In this document: piece after piece, positions 8,299-17,396 of the stretch | Layout: each line of letters opens with the position of its first letter | Numbering within the stretch: position 1 is the first letter of the stretch | Assembly: GCA_947500825.1 (NCBI GenBank) | Contig: CANMTR010000005.1 | Location: forward strand, 62,001 to 126,000 | Reading direction: 5' to 3' | From: an uncultured Paracoccaceae bacterium | Lineage (GTDB): Bacteria > Pseudomonadota > Alphaproteobacteria > Rhodobacterales > Rhodobacteraceae | DNA: 64,000 nt | The notes under the pieces: model-generated | What the model was told of the DNA's origin: nothing | Database searches by the model: none | What the model saw: the letters and a program-made list of their open reading frames with translations, nothing else | Translations under genes and position numbers: made by a program

Positions 8299-9720
8299 TC
8301 AGGCCGCGGAGCCGCCCACGGTCAGCCCGCCTATCATCAGGGTCGGCTGGCCCACGCCCACGGGCACCCATTGCCCCGCCTTGCCGCAATTCCCGATACC
8401 GGGGTCGAGCGACATGTCCGTGCCCACGGCGCGGATCTTCTGCAGCGCGGTGGCGCCGTCGCCGATCAGGGTCGCGCCCTTCACCGGCGCCCCCACCACG
8501 CCGTTCCTGACCCGGTAGGCCTCGGTGCAGGAGAAGACGAACTTGCCGTTGGTGATATCCACCTGGCCGCCGCCGAATCCCACCGCATAAAGGCCGTCCT
8601 CGAGCCCCGACAGGATGCTCTCGGGCGATTCGGTTCCGGCGGTCATGTAGGTGTTGGTCATCCGCGGCATGGGAGGATGGGCAAAGCTCTCGCGCCGTCC
8701 GTTGCCCGTGGGCGACACGCCCATCAGCCGCGCATTCTGCCGGTCCTGCATGTATCCCGTCAGCACGCCGTCCTCGATCAGGACGTTGCGCGCCCCTGGC
8801 GTGCCCTCGTCGTCGATGGTGATCGATCCGCGCCGGTCGGGCAGGGTGCCGTCGTCGAGCACGGTCACGCCGGGCGCGGCGATGCGCTGGCCCATCAGCC
8901 CGGCGAAGGCCGAGGATCGCTTGCGGTTGAAGTCCCCCTCCAAACCGTGGCCGATCGCCTCGTGGAGCAGGATGCCAGGCCAGCCCGGGCCAAGGACCAC
9001 GTCCATCACGCCGGCGGGTGCGGGTTCGGCGCGCAGGTTGACCAGCGCGATCCGGAGTGCCTCGCGCGTGACGCCCTCCCAGTGCGCGCGCTCGATCAGC
9101 GGCGACAGCGCGCCGCGTCCGCCGCCGCCCGAGGAGCCCTGCTCGCGCACGCCGTCCTCCTCGACGATCACCGACACGTTGAGCCGCGTCATCGGGCGCA
9201 CGTCGCGCACCACCCGGCCGTCCGGGCGAAGGATCTCCACCTCCTGCAGGGAGGCGGCGAGGGTCGCGGTCACCTGGACCACGCGGCTGTCGATGTCGCG
9301 CGCGAAGGCGTCGATTTCGCGCAGGGTCTCGAGCTTCACCCCGAAGGCCGCCTCGGCCATCGGGTCCGCGTCAGTATAGAGGCGGCGGTTGGTGGCGGCG
9401 GGGCCGTCGGCCAGGGTTCCGCCGCCGTCGCCCACTGCGAGCCGCGCCGTCTCCGCCGCCCGCAGGAGCGCGGCCTCGGTAAGCTCCGTGGAATGGGCGT
9501 AGCCCGACACCTCTCCCTTCACCGCGCGCAAGCCGAATCCTTCGGTCGCGTCGTAGGTGGCGTTCCGCACCCGCCCGTCGTCGAAGGTGATCGCCTCGGA
9601 CCGCCTGCGTTCGAGGAACAGCTCGCCGTCCTCCGCCCCGTCGGTGGCGCGGGCCAGGGCACGCCGGGCCGCGCCCTCGTCAAGGCGGTCGGAGAGCGGG
9701 CGGAAGGGGGCGTCGGACAT
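8299..9720 (-). CDS. tldD: Metalloprotease TldD
   Basis: TldD (473 residues) forms the TldD/TldE(PmbA) zinc protease that trims unfolded or ribosomally made peptides in the cytosol. The zinc motif is HEAIGHGLEGD near residue 255 (HExxxH type). The N-terminal domain carries FDDGRVRNATYDATEGFGLR, and the C-terminus has GQWVPVGVGQPTLMIGG, all typical. Start ATG 9720 (MSDAPFRPL) is preferred to the open frame up to 9786 because GAGGTG precedes it and the extra 22 residues are low-complexity. Its partner TldE is not in the window. It lies divergent to ctaC, upstream of dprA on the same strand. Confidence 0.96.
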   Translation of the reverse strand: MSDAPFRPLSDRLDEGAARRALARATDGAEDGELFLERRRSEAITFDDGRVRNATYDATEGFGLRAVKGEVSGYAHSTELTEAALLRAAETARLAVGDGGGTLADGPAATNRRLYTDADPMAEAAFGVKLETLREIDAFARDIDSRVVQVTATLAASLQEVEILRPDGRVVRDVRPMTRLNVSVIVEEDGVREQGSSGGGGRGALSPLIERAHWEGVTREALRIALVNLRAEPAPAGVMDVVLGPGWPGILLHEAIGHGLEGDFNRKRSSAFAGLMGQRIAAPGVTVLDDGTLPDRRGSITIDDEGTPGARNVLIEDGVLTGYMQDRQNARLMGVSPTGNGRRESFAHPPMPRMTNTYMTAGTESPESILSGLEDGLYAVGFGGGQVDITNGKFVFSCTEAYRVRNGVVGAPVKGATLIGDGATALQKIRAVGTDMSLDPGIGNCGKAGQWVPVGVGQPTLMIGGLTVGGSAA

Positions 9721-9902
9721 CTGCACCTCGGGGTGTCTGGGGCTTTTCGGTGCGGGCCGCGCGGCCTTGGCGTCCGTTTGCCGCAACGCCGCGGCTTGCC
9801 TGCACCGCGCTAATATGGTTCTAAGCGACGACTTTCCAACGGGCGGGCCGCGCCCCAGAGCGGCACCTCCTCGCCCGGATCAGAGCCGAACAGGATCAGC
9901 CG

Positions 9903-10829
9903 ATGCGCCTTCGCACCCTCTTCCCCGCAATCCTTACGCTCTTCGCCGGTTCGGGCGCCTTCGCGCAGGAGGAGGGCAACCCCATCGGCGATCTGCCGAT
10001 CATCGGCGCGCCCTCGGCGGGCGGAGTGGGCTTCCAACCGGCTTCGACCTCCATCGCCGAGGATCTGCAATGGCTCGACGGGATGGTGCTGGTCATCATC
10101 ACCGCGATCACGCTGTTCGTCCTGGCGCTGCTGGCGATCGTGCTGATCCGCTACAACGAAAAGCGCAACAAGACGCCCAAGGCCTTCACCCACAACACCC
10201 CGCTCGAGATCGCCTGGACCCTGGGCCCGATCCTGATCCTGGTGTTCATCGGCGCGTTCTCGCTGCCGGTCCTGTTCGAGGAACAGGTGATCCCCGAAGG
10301 CGAGGTCACGGTGAAGGCGACGGGCTACCAGTGGTACTGGGGCTACGAGTATCCCGACCACGATTTCGGCTTCGACAGCTACATGATCGGCTCACCGGCC
10401 ACCGGTGGCGACAACCGACTGACCGATGAGGTGCGCCTGCAACTCGAGGACGCCGGCTATTCCGAGGACGAGTTCAGGCTCGCCACGACCACCGCCATGG
10501 TCGTGCCGGTGGATACCACCGTCGTCGTCCAGGTCACCGGCGCCGACGTGATCCACTCCTGGACGATCCCCGCCTTCGGCGTGAAGCAAGACGCGGTGCC
10601 CGGCCGCCTGGCCGAGCTGTGGTTCGAGGCCGACGAGGAGGGCGTCTATTTCGGCCAGTGCTCCGAGCTGTGCGGCATCGCCCATGCCTACATGCCCATC
10701 ACCGTGAAGGTGGTCAGCCAGGCGGAATACGAGGAATGGCTCGACTGGGCGATCGGCGAATACGGCGGCACGCCGCGCGAGGTCGCCTCCGAGGGCGGAG
10801 ACGGCCAGGCGGCGACGCTGGTCGAGTGA
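9903..10829 (+). CDS. ctaC: Cytochrome c oxidase subunit II
   Basis: Subunit II of the aa3-type oxidase, which takes electrons from cytochrome c at the binuclear CuA centre. The 308-residue precursor has a signal peptide ending near FAQE, two membrane helices (about residues 58-82 and 100-122) and a periplasmic cupredoxin domain. The CuA ligands are visible: His218 in VIHSW, then Cys253, Cys257, His261 and Met264 in [12 protein letters not shown], with the bridging Glu255 between the cysteines. AGGA precedes the ATG. It is the first gene of the run ctaC-ctaB-ORF-ctaG-ctaE-surf1. Subunit I (ctaD) is not in this window and must lie elsewhere, as in Paracoccus and Rhodobacter. Confidence 0.98.
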   Translation: MRLRTLFPAILTLFAGSGAFAQEEGNPIGDLPIIGAPSAGGVGFQPASTSIAEDLQWLDGMVLVIITAITLFVLALLAIVLIRYNEKRNKTPKAFTHNTPLEIAWTLGPILILVFIGAFSLPVLFEEQVIPEGEVTVKATGYQWYWGYEYPDHDFGFDSYMIGSPATGGDNRLTDEVRLQLEDAGYSEDEFRLATTTAMVVPVDTTVVVQVTGADVIHSWTIPAFGVKQDAVPGRLAELWFEADEEGVYFGQCSELCGIAHAYMPITVKVVSQAEYEEWLDWAIGEYGGTPREVASEGGDGQAATLVE

Positions 10830-10860
10830 GCAACGGGTCGGGGAGCATCGCGGCAACGGC

Positions 10861-11790
10861 ATGACGGATCTGAGCACCACATCCCCCCTCGAAGGCGAGG
10901 CGCAGTTCGGCGACTACTTCGCCCTGCTGAAGCCCCGCGTCATGACGCTCGTGGTCTTCACCGCGCTGGTGGGAATGCTCGTGGCACCGGTCACGCTGCA
11001 CCCGTTCGTGGGGTTCTGCGCGATCCTGTTCATCGCCGTGGGCGGCGGTGCCGCGGGCGCGCTCAACATGTGGTGGGACGCCGACATCGACGCGGTGATG
11101 CGCCGCACCGCGAAGCGCCCCGTCCCCTCCGGCCGGGTCACGGGTGGCGAGGCCCTCGCGGTCGGACTGGCGCTCTCGGGCTTTTCGGTCGTCATGCTCG
11201 GCCTGGCCACGAACTGGGCCGCCGCCGGACTGCTGGCCTTCACCATCTTCTTCTACGCCGTCGTCTATTCCATGTGGCTCAAGCGCTCGACGCCGCAGAA
11301 CATCGTCATCGGCGGTGCCGCGGGCGCCTTCCCCCCGATGATCGGCTGGGTCGCGGCCACCGGGTCGATCGGGCTCGAGTCGGTGCTGATGTTCGCCCTG
11401 ATATTCCTGTGGACGCCGCCGCATTTCTGGGCGCTGGCGTTGTTCATGCGCTCCGACTACGATGACGCGGGCGTGCCGATGCTCACCGTGACCCATGGCC
11501 GGCGCGCCACGCGGGTTCACATCCTCGCCTACACGATCGTGCTCGCGGCCTTTGCCGTGTGGCTCGCCTTCACCCCGATCGGCGGCCCCGTCTATCTGGT
11601 CGCCGCTGTGGCCCTGAACGCCTGGTTCGTGAAGGGCGCATGGGAGATCTGGCGCCGTGACGAGGACATGGCCGAGGCGGACAAGTACCTGACTGAGAGG
11701 AAGGTCTTCAAGTTCTCCCTTCTCTATCTGTTCCTTCACTTCGGCGCGCTTCTGGCCGACGCGGCTCTGCGTGCCCTGGGGGTGATCTAA
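10861..11790 (+). CDS. ctaB: Protoheme IX farnesyltransferase (heme O synthase)
   Basis: An integral membrane prenyltransferase (309 residues) that adds farnesyl to heme b, giving heme o, the precursor of the heme a needed by the oxidase. The first Asp-rich motif NMWWDADIDAVMRRTAKRP is at about 63-81, and the second acidic loop (RSDYDDAGVPML) follows near 200. About nine hydrophobic helices are seen, as usual for the UbiA superfamily. It lies 31 bases after ctaC and its stop overlaps the next ATG by one base (TAATG), so it is part of the oxidase operon. Confidence 0.97.
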   Translation: MTDLSTTSPLEGEAQFGDYFALLKPRVMTLVVFTALVGMLVAPVTLHPFVGFCAILFIAVGGGAAGALNMWWDADIDAVMRRTAKRPVPSGRVTGGEALAVGLALSGFSVVMLGLATNWAAAGLLAFTIFFYAVVYSMWLKRSTPQNIVIGGAAGAFPPMIGWVAATGSIGLESVLMFALIFLWTPPHFWALALFMRSDYDDAGVPMLTVTHGRRATRVHILAYTIVLAAFAVWLAFTPIGGPVYLVAAVALNAWFVKGAWEIWRRDEDMAEADKYLTERKVFKFSLLYLFLHFGALLADAALRALGVI

Positions 11791-11984
11791 TGGCCCTCCA
11801 GGTGGAACACGAGCTGCACCGGCGCCGCCGGTCGCGCAACGTGGGCCTCGGGCTGGTGCTCGTCGGCCTCATCGGGATCGTTTTCGGCCTGACGGTCGTG
11901 AAGGTCCAGCAGCTCGGCGCGACGCAGAGTTTCGACCACGTCGTGCGCCCCGAGCTCCTGCCTGGAGAGGAGGCCCCGCAATGA
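11790..11984 (+). CDS. Small single-span protein of the oxidase operon
   Basis: A 64-residue ORF squeezed between ctaB and ctaG with a one-base overlap at the start and ATGA overlap at the end, so it is clearly translated as part of the operon. A basic N-terminus (HELHRRRRSRN) is followed by one membrane helix, VGLGLVLVGLIGIVFGLTVV, and a short tail, suggesting an inner-membrane protein with its N-terminus inside. A similar small reading frame occupies this place in cta operons of Paracoccus and relatives. A role in oxidase assembly is inferred from position only. No metal-binding Cys or His pair is present. Confidence 0.85.
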   Translation: MALQVEHELHRRRRSRNVGLGLVLVGLIGIVFGLTVVKVQQLGATQSFDHVVRPELLPGEEAPQ

Positions 11985-12544
11985 AGCTCGACCCCAAGCA
12001 GAAGACCGTGTTCGGCGCCCTTGGCGTCATCGTCTTCATGGGCGCGATGGCCTGGGCCTCCGTGCCGCTGTATTCGTGGTTCTGCCGCGTCACCGGCTAC
12101 GGCGGCACCACCAACGTGGCCGAGGCCGGCTCCGACGAGGTGCTCGACCGCACCATCAAGGTCCGGTTCGACGGCACCACCGAGAAGGGGATGCCGTGGG
12201 AGTTCAAGCCCGCGCAGCGCGAGATCGAGCTGAAGATCGGCGAAACCGGGCTCGCATTCTACGAGGCCTACAATCCCACCGACCATGCGGTGGCCGGCCA
12301 GGCGAGCTACAATGTCGCCCCGTTCTACGCGGGCGAGTTCTTCTCCAAGATCGACTGCTTCTGCTTCACGGAGCAGGTGCTCCAGCCCGGAGAGCGGGTC
12401 CAGATGCCGGTGTCGTTCTACGTCGATCCGGCCCTCGTCGAGGATCGCGACGCGAAATACGTCAAGCACATCACGCTCTCCTACACCTTCTACGAGATCG
12501 ACCTGCCCGACGAAGAACGGCAGGCGCAACTCTCGACCAACTGA
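11981..12544 (+). CDS. ctaG: Cytochrome c oxidase assembly protein CtaG (Cox11)
   Basis: A Cox11-type copper chaperone (187 residues) that delivers copper for the CuB site of subunit I. One N-terminal membrane helix ([20 protein letters not shown]) anchors a periplasmic beta-domain. The copper-binding cysteines are Cys126 and Cys128 in DCFCFTEQ, followed by the family's [18 protein letters not shown] further Cys in [12 protein letters not shown] near residue 31 is also family-typical. It overlaps the preceding small ORF by ATGA and lies 19 bases before ctaE. Confidence 0.97.
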   Translation: MKLDPKQKTVFGALGVIVFMGAMAWASVPLYSWFCRVTGYGGTTNVAEAGSDEVLDRTIKVRFDGTTEKGMPWEFKPAQREIELKIGETGLAFYEAYNPTDHAVAGQASYNVAPFYAGEFFSKIDCFCFTEQVLQPGERVQMPVSFYVDPALVEDRDAKYVKHITLSYTFYEIDLPDEERQAQLSTN

Positions 12545-12563
12545 CCGTCGCACGAGGGACGCC

Positions 12564-13355
12564 ATGGCGCACGAAAAGAACCACGACTACCACATCCTCG
12601 CCCCGTCGCTGCATCCGTTCGTCGCCTCGGTGGGCGCCTTCGTCATGCTGTTCGGCGCCGTCCTGTGGATGAAGACGATCACGCCGTTCATGTTCTTCAT
12701 CGGGCTGGCGATCGTCCTCTACTCGATGCTCGCCTGGTGGTGGGACGTGATCCGCGAATCGAGCGCGGGTGACCATGCCCCAGTCGTCCGCATCGGCCTG
12801 CGTTACGGCTTCATCCTGTTCATCCTGTCCGAAGTCATGTTTTTCGCGGCGTGGTTCTGGTCATTCTTCAAGCACGCCCTCTACCCGATGGAGACGTTCA
12901 GCGAAGGACAGTGGCCGCCCCCGTCGATCGAGACGTTCGATCCCTGGCACCTGCCGCTGATCAACACGCTGATCCTGCTGTGCTCGGGCTGTGCGGCGAC
13001 CTGGGCCCACCACGCTCTCGTGCACGAGAACAACCGCAAGGATCTGGCGAACGGTATCATCATCGCCGTGCTTCTGGGCGTGCTGTTCTCGTTCTTCCAG
13101 GCCTACGAGTACAGCCACGCGGCCTTCGGCTTCTCGGGCAACATCTACGGCGCCAACTTCTTCATGGCGACGGGCTTTCACGGCGCGCACGTCATCATCG
13201 GAACGCTGTTCCTGCTGGTGTGCTACCTGCGGGTCCGGGCGGGACACTTCACCGTCGAGAAGCACGTGGGCTTCGAGGCCGCGGCCTGGTACTGGCACTT
13301 CGTCGACGTTGTGTGGTTGTTCCTCTTCGCCTCGATCTACATCTGGGGCTCGTGA
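12564..13355 (+). CDS. ctaE: Cytochrome c oxidase subunit III
   Basis: The structural subunit III (263 residues), a seven-helix membrane protein that stabilises the oxidase and its proton uptake. ATG 12564 is chosen because GAGGGA precedes it and the product starts [19 protein letters not shown], the usual beginning with the HPF lipid-contact motif. Family segments [13 protein letters not shown] and [11 protein letters not shown] are present, and the C-terminus ends in a helix with [17 protein letters not shown] strong hairpin follows the stop at 13386-13408. Confidence 0.98.
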   Translation: MAHEKNHDYHILAPSLHPFVASVGAFVMLFGAVLWMKTITPFMFFIGLAIVLYSMLAWWWDVIRESSAGDHAPVVRIGLRYGFILFILSEVMFFAAWFWSFFKHALYPMETFSEGQWPPPSIETFDPWHLPLINTLILLCSGCAATWAHHALVHENNRKDLANGIIIAVLLGVLFSFFQAYEYSHAAFGFSGNIYGANFFMATGFHGAHVIIGTLFLLVCYLRVRAGHFTVEKHVGFEAAAWYWHFVDVVWLFLFASIYIWGS

Positions 13356-13385
13356 CGGCCGCCATCCGTGCGAATCGCCACCGGA

Positions 13386-13408
13386 AAAGGGCGCCACTGG
13401 CGCCCTTT
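13386..13408 (+). terminator. Perfect 10-bp hairpin between ctaE and surf1
   Basis: AAAGGGCGCC (13386-13395) and its exact complement GGCGCCCTTT (13399-13408) enclose a 3-base loop. Only three T residues end the second arm, so it may act as a partial terminator or as a 3' stabiliser for the oxidase mRNA. surf1 begins 19 bases later on the same strand. Confidence 0.5.
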
Positions 13409-13427
13409 CGCTACCGGGGCTAAGCCG

Positions 13428-14105
13428 ATGCGCTGGCTATCCCTCGCGATTCTGGGGCTGGGCGGCGTGGCGCTCCTGGTTGCCCTGGGTCTGTGGCAGG
13501 TCCACCGCCTCGAGTGGAAGACGTCGCTTCTTGCCGACATCGAGGCGCGCATCTCCGCCCCGCCGGTTGACCTGCCCGCCGATCCCGACCCCGAGGGCCA
13601 CCGCTACCTCCCCGTCGAGGTCACGGGCCGCACGACGGGGGAGGAGCTGCATTTCCTCATCTCCACCCAGGCGACGGGGGCGGGCTACCGCGTGGTCGCC
13701 CCGTTCGAGACGGACGGACGTCGGATCATGGTCGATCTCGGCGTCATTCCCACGGAAGGCAAGGACGCCGTCCGCCCCGCGCGGCAAATGACGGTCATGG
13801 GCAACCTGCACTGGCCGCGCGAGATCGACGGCTTCACCCCCGAGCCCGAGCGCGCCCGCAACATCTGGTTCGCCCGCGACGTGCCCGAGATGGCCCGGGC
13901 CCTCGGGACAGAGCCCGTCCTCGTCGTCGCACGCGAGGTCCACACGCCGCTGCCCGGCGTCGTGCCCCTTCCCGTGTCGCCCGAGGGCATTCCCAACGAC
14001 CACCTGCAATATGCCGTCACGTGGTTTTCCATCGCCGCCCTCTGGGCGGGGATGACACTTCTGCTGGGCTGGCGTATGGCCGGGCGCATGGAGCGAAGGG
14101 CGTGA
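13428..14105 (+). CDS. SURF1 family cytochrome oxidase biogenesis protein
   Basis: A SURF1/Shy1-like protein (225 residues) that helps insert heme a into subunit I. It has the expected two-helix form: an N-terminal helix (LSLAILGLGGVALLVALGLWQ) and a C-terminal one (YAVTWFSIAALWAGMTLLLGW) bracket a periplasmic domain. The signatures GLWQVHRLEWK and NDHLQYAVTWF are visible. The start is ATG 13428; the frame is open upstream, but that part overlaps the hairpin and lacks family sequence. The stop at 14105 is 2 bases before thrC. Confidence 0.95.
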   Translation: MRWLSLAILGLGGVALLVALGLWQVHRLEWKTSLLADIEARISAPPVDLPADPDPEGHRYLPVEVTGRTTGEELHFLISTQATGAGYRVVAPFETDGRRIMVDLGVIPTEGKDAVRPARQMTVMGNLHWPREIDGFTPEPERARNIWFARDVPEMARALGTEPVLVVAREVHTPLPGVVPLPVSPEGIPNDHLQYAVTWFSIAALWAGMTLLLGWRMAGRMERRA

Positions 14106-14107
14106 CG

Positions 14108-15490
14108 ATGCAGTACCACTCGACCCGCGGCGAGGCGTCGCCGCTCGACTTCGAGGGCGCGATGCTGGCGGGCCTTGCCCGTGACGGCGGGCTCTACGTC
14201 CCCGTCGATATCCCGCGCCTCTCGCATGCCGACATCGCCGCACTTGCCGGCCTGTCCTACGAGGAGGTCGCGGTCAGGGTGATGCGTCCCTTTACCGGCC
14301 TGGCGGAGGAACGCCTGGGCGACCTGGTCGGCGGCGCCTACGCGGGCTTCGGCCACGCGGCGCGTGCGCCCCTCGTCCAGATCGGGCCGGGGCACTTCCT
14401 GCTGGAACTGTTCCACGGCCCCACGCTGGCGTTCAAGGACTTCGCCATGCAGCTGATCGGCCAGTTGTTCCAGGAGGCGATGACGCGGCGCGGCGAGCGC
14501 ATCACCATTGTCGGCGCCACCTCGGGCGATACCGGCTCGGCGGCGATCGAGGCGTTTCGTGGCCTCGACAACGTGGAATGCTTCATCCTGCTGCCCGAGG
14601 GTCGCGTGTCCGAGGTCCAGCGCCGGCAGATGACCACCCCGGCCGACCCCAACGTCCACGCGCTGGTCGTGGACGGTGACTTCGACGATTGTCAGGCGGC
14701 CGTGAAGGCGATGTTCAACGATCACGCCTTCCGCGACCGGGTCGGGTTGACGGCCGTCAATTCCATCAACTGGGCGCGGGTGCTGGCGCAGGTGGTCTAC
14801 TATTTCTCCTCCGCCGTCGCGCTCGGCGCGCCGCATCGGGAAGTGAACTTCACCGTGCCCACGGGAAATTTCGGGGACATCTTCGCGGGCTATGTCGCGC
14901 GCGCCATGGGTCTGCCGATCGGGCGTCTCGTGGTCGCGACGAACCGCAACGACATCCTCCACCGCACCCTCGCCAGCGGCGAGCACCGCAAGGAGGGTGT
15001 GCAACCCACGATCAGCCCGTCCATGGACATCCAGGTCAGCTCGAACTTCGAGCGCGCCCTCTACATGGCCTGCGACCGGGACGGGCGCGAGGTCGCGCGC
15101 CTGATGGAGGCCCTTCGCCAGGACGGCGGTTTCGCGCTCAAGGACGATGTCCTGAAAGCCCTGCGCTCCACCTACGCCTCCGGGCGCGCCTCCGAGGAGG
15201 AGACGGCGGCGACGATCCGCGAGGTCCATGCCCGCACCGGCGAGACGATCTGCCCCCACACGGCCGTGGGGGTGAAGGTCGCGCGGGAGCAGCCGGCGGA
15301 CGGTACGCCGATGGTCACCCTGGCCACGGCCCACCCGGCGAAGTTCCCCGACGCGGTGGAGGCCGCCACCGGGCGCCGCCCGCCGCTGCCGGAGCGGATG
15401 GCCGACCTGTTCGACCTGCCCGAGCGGATGACGCACGTGCCCGACGAGCTTTCCCACATGCAATCGCTGATCGAGGAGCGCCTCAAATGA
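14108..15490 (+). CDS. thrC: Threonine synthase
   Basis: A PLP enzyme (460 residues) converting O-phosphohomoserine to threonine, the last step of threonine synthesis. The PLP-binding lysine is Lys110 in TLAFKDFAMQ. VGATSGDTGSAAIEAF is the glycine-rich phosphate loop, and NFGDIFAGY follows later. The N-terminus MQYHSTRGEASPLDFEGAM is that of the thrC class 2 proteins of proteobacteria. The gene is packed against surf1 (2 bases) and overlaps the following protease gene by ATGA. Confidence 0.97.
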   Translation: MQYHSTRGEASPLDFEGAMLAGLARDGGLYVPVDIPRLSHADIAALAGLSYEEVAVRVMRPFTGLAEERLGDLVGGAYAGFGHAARAPLVQIGPGHFLLELFHGPTLAFKDFAMQLIGQLFQEAMTRRGERITIVGATSGDTGSAAIEAFRGLDNVECFILLPEGRVSEVQRRQMTTPADPNVHALVVDGDFDDCQAAVKAMFNDHAFRDRVGLTAVNSINWARVLAQVVYYFSSAVALGAPHREVNFTVPTGNFGDIFAGYVARAMGLPIGRLVVATNRNDILHRTLASGEHRKEGVQPTISPSMDIQVSSNFERALYMACDRDGREVARLMEALRQDGGFALKDDVLKALRSTYASGRASEEETAATIREVHARTGETICPHTAVGVKVAREQPADGTPMVTLATAHPAKFPDAVEAATGRRPPLPERMADLFDLPERMTHVPDELSHMQSLIEERLK

Positions 15491-16746
15491 GCGTGCAGAT
15501 CCACACCCTCTCCAACGGGATGCGCGTCGTGACCGAGCGCATGCCCGGCCTGAAATCGGCCAGCGCCGGCGTGTGGATCAACGCCGGCGCCCGCCACGAG
15601 CGGGCCGATCAGAACGGGATCGCCCATTTCCTCGAGCACATGGCCTTCAAGGGCACGGCGCGGCGCTCGGCGTTGCAGATCGCCGAGGCGATCGAGGACG
15701 TTGGCGGCTACATCAACGCCTATACCTCGCGTGAGACGACTGCCTATTACGCCCGGGTGCTGGAGGCCGATGTGGGTCTCGCGCTCGACGTGATCGCCGA
15801 CATCGTGCTGAACCCGGCCTTCGAACAGCGCGAGATCGAGGTGGAGCGCGGCGTGATCCTGCAAGAGATTGGCCAGGTCGCGGACACGCCGGACGACATC
15901 GTCTTCGACTGGCTCCAGGAGGCGGCCTATCCCGGCCAGGCGCTCGGCCGGTCGATCCTGGGTCCATCGGAGCGGGTGGCGGCGTTCGGGCGGCCCGACC
16001 TGGCGACCTTCGTGGGCGAGCGGTACAATCCCGGCGAGATGGTCCTGGCCGCGGCCGGCGCGGTGGACCACGACGAGATCTGCCGCTTCGCCGAGGCGCA
16101 GTTCGGCCACCTTACCCCGCGGCCCCGCCAGGCGCCCGAGGCGGCGACGTTCCGGGGCGGCGAGCGACGTGAGCGGCGCGACCTCGAGCAGGCCCACCTG
16201 ACCCTCGGGTTCGAGGCGCCGGCCTATCGCGACCCCGACTTCTACGCCTCCCAGATTCACGCGACGGCCTTGGGCGGAGGCATGTCCTCGCGCCTCTTCC
16301 AGGAACTCAGGGAGCGGCGCGGCCTGTGCTACTCCATCTTCGCCCAGGCCGGGGCCTACGACGATTCGGGCATGCTCACGATCTATGCCGGCACCTCGGA
16401 GGCGGAGGCGGGCGCCCTGTCCCGGGTGATCGTCGACGAACTGAAACGGGCGTCGAGCGACCTCACGGCCGCCGAAGTCGAGCGCGCGCGCGCCCAGCTC
16501 AAGGCCGGCTTGCTCATGGGGCTCGAAGGGGCCTCGGCGCGGGCCGAGCGGATGGCGCGGCTGGTGTCGATCTGGGACCGGGTTCCGGCGATCGAGGAGA
16601 CGGTGGCCAGGATCGACGCGGTCACCCGCGACGACATCCTGCGCGTCGGCGGGGGGCTGCGGCCGGAGACGGTCGCGATGGCCCTCTATGGCCCCGTGGA
16701 CGGCGCTCCGTCGCTGGACGAGGTCCGCGAGCGGCTGGTGGCCTGA
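15487..16746 (+). CDS. M16 family zinc peptidase (mitochondrial processing peptidase-like)
   Basis: A pitrilysin-family peptidase of 419 residues, in the size class of single-unit processing-peptidase-beta homologues. The inverted zinc motif HFLEH is at residues 47-51, followed by MAFKGT. A downstream Glu, the third ligand, lies in the EIEVERGVILQEI segment near 120-130. The second half has GGGMSSRLFQELRERRGLCYSI, the usual partner-lobe motif. It overlaps thrC by ATGA, an arrangement common in Rhodobacteraceae. No signal peptide is seen, so it probably acts on cytosolic peptides. Confidence 0.95.
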   Translation: MSVQIHTLSNGMRVVTERMPGLKSASAGVWINAGARHERADQNGIAHFLEHMAFKGTARRSALQIAEAIEDVGGYINAYTSRETTAYYARVLEADVGLALDVIADIVLNPAFEQREIEVERGVILQEIGQVADTPDDIVFDWLQEAAYPGQALGRSILGPSERVAAFGRPDLATFVGERYNPGEMVLAAAGAVDHDEICRFAEAQFGHLTPRPRQAPEAATFRGGERRERRDLEQAHLTLGFEAPAYRDPDFYASQIHATALGGGMSSRLFQELRERRGLCYSIFAQAGAYDDSGMLTIYAGTSEAEAGALSRVIVDELKRASSDLTAAEVERARAQLKAGLLMGLEGASARAERMARLVSIWDRVPAIEETVARIDAVTRDDILRVGGGLRPETVAMALYGPVDGAPSLDEVRERLVA

Positions 16747-16748
16747 CC

Positions 16749-17330
16749 GTGCTCGGGCGCCGGCGGCTGCGGATCGAGACGGATCGGCTGTCGCTTCGGC
16801 CGCCCCAGCACACGGACTTCGCCGCTTGGAGCGACCTGCGTCGCCGCAGCGCGGCGTTCCTGCAGCCCTGGGAGCCGACCTGGGCGGACGACCACCTGAG
16901 CCGTAAGAGCTTCACCAACCGGGTCTACTGGGCGCAGAGATCGGTGCGCAACGAGACGGCCCTGCCGCTGTTCATGATCATGAGGGGCTCGGGAGAGCTG
17001 GTGGGCGCGATCACGCTCGACAATATCCGCCGCGGGCCGGCGCAATCCGCCACGCTCGGCTACTGGATCGGCGAATCCCATGCCCGGCGCGGCTACATGC
17101 GCGAGGCGATCGAGGGGCTGGTCCACCATGCCTTCCACCGTCAGGATCTGAGCCGGGTCGAGGCGGCCTGCCTGCCCGAGAATGCCGCCTCGCGCGGGGT
17201 GCTGGAAGTGACGGGCTTCAAGTACGAGGGCGTGGCGCAGAGCTACCTGCAGATCGCCGGGCGCTGGCGCAACCACGTGCTCTACGCCAACCTGCGGTCC
17301 GACCGGCGGGGGCGGACCGATGTGGGTTGA
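16749..17330 (+). CDS. GNAT acetyltransferase, RimJ/RimL-like
   Basis: A 193-residue N-acetyltransferase of the RimJ/RimL class, which acetylates ribosomal protein N-termini or related amines. It begins with the usual RIETDRLSLRPPQHTDF. The acetyl-CoA loop region is GYWIGESHARRGYMREA, followed by NAASRGVLEVTGFKYEG, the motif B/A end of the fold. The GTG start at 16749 lies 2 bases after the protease stop, so it is likely co-translated with it. The exact substrate cannot be told from the sequence. Confidence 0.9.
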   Translation: MLGRRRLRIETDRLSLRPPQHTDFAAWSDLRRRSAAFLQPWEPTWADDHLSRKSFTNRVYWAQRSVRNETALPLFMIMRGSGELVGAITLDNIRRGPAQSATLGYWIGESHARRGYMREAIEGLVHHAFHRQDLSRVEAACLPENAASRGVLEVTGFKYEGVAQSYLQIAGRWRNHVLYANLRSDRRGRTDVG

Positions 17331-17396
17331 CCTCACGTCGATGCGACTGGAAGGCGAGGCATGGCGTCGCTAGCGTCGGGGAAGGAGGTGCCGCCC

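Noticed and set aside
9811-9816. TAATAT before ctaC as a -10 box
   Set aside because: No -35 box occurs at suitable spacing (the nearby TTGCCT is only 9 bases upstream).
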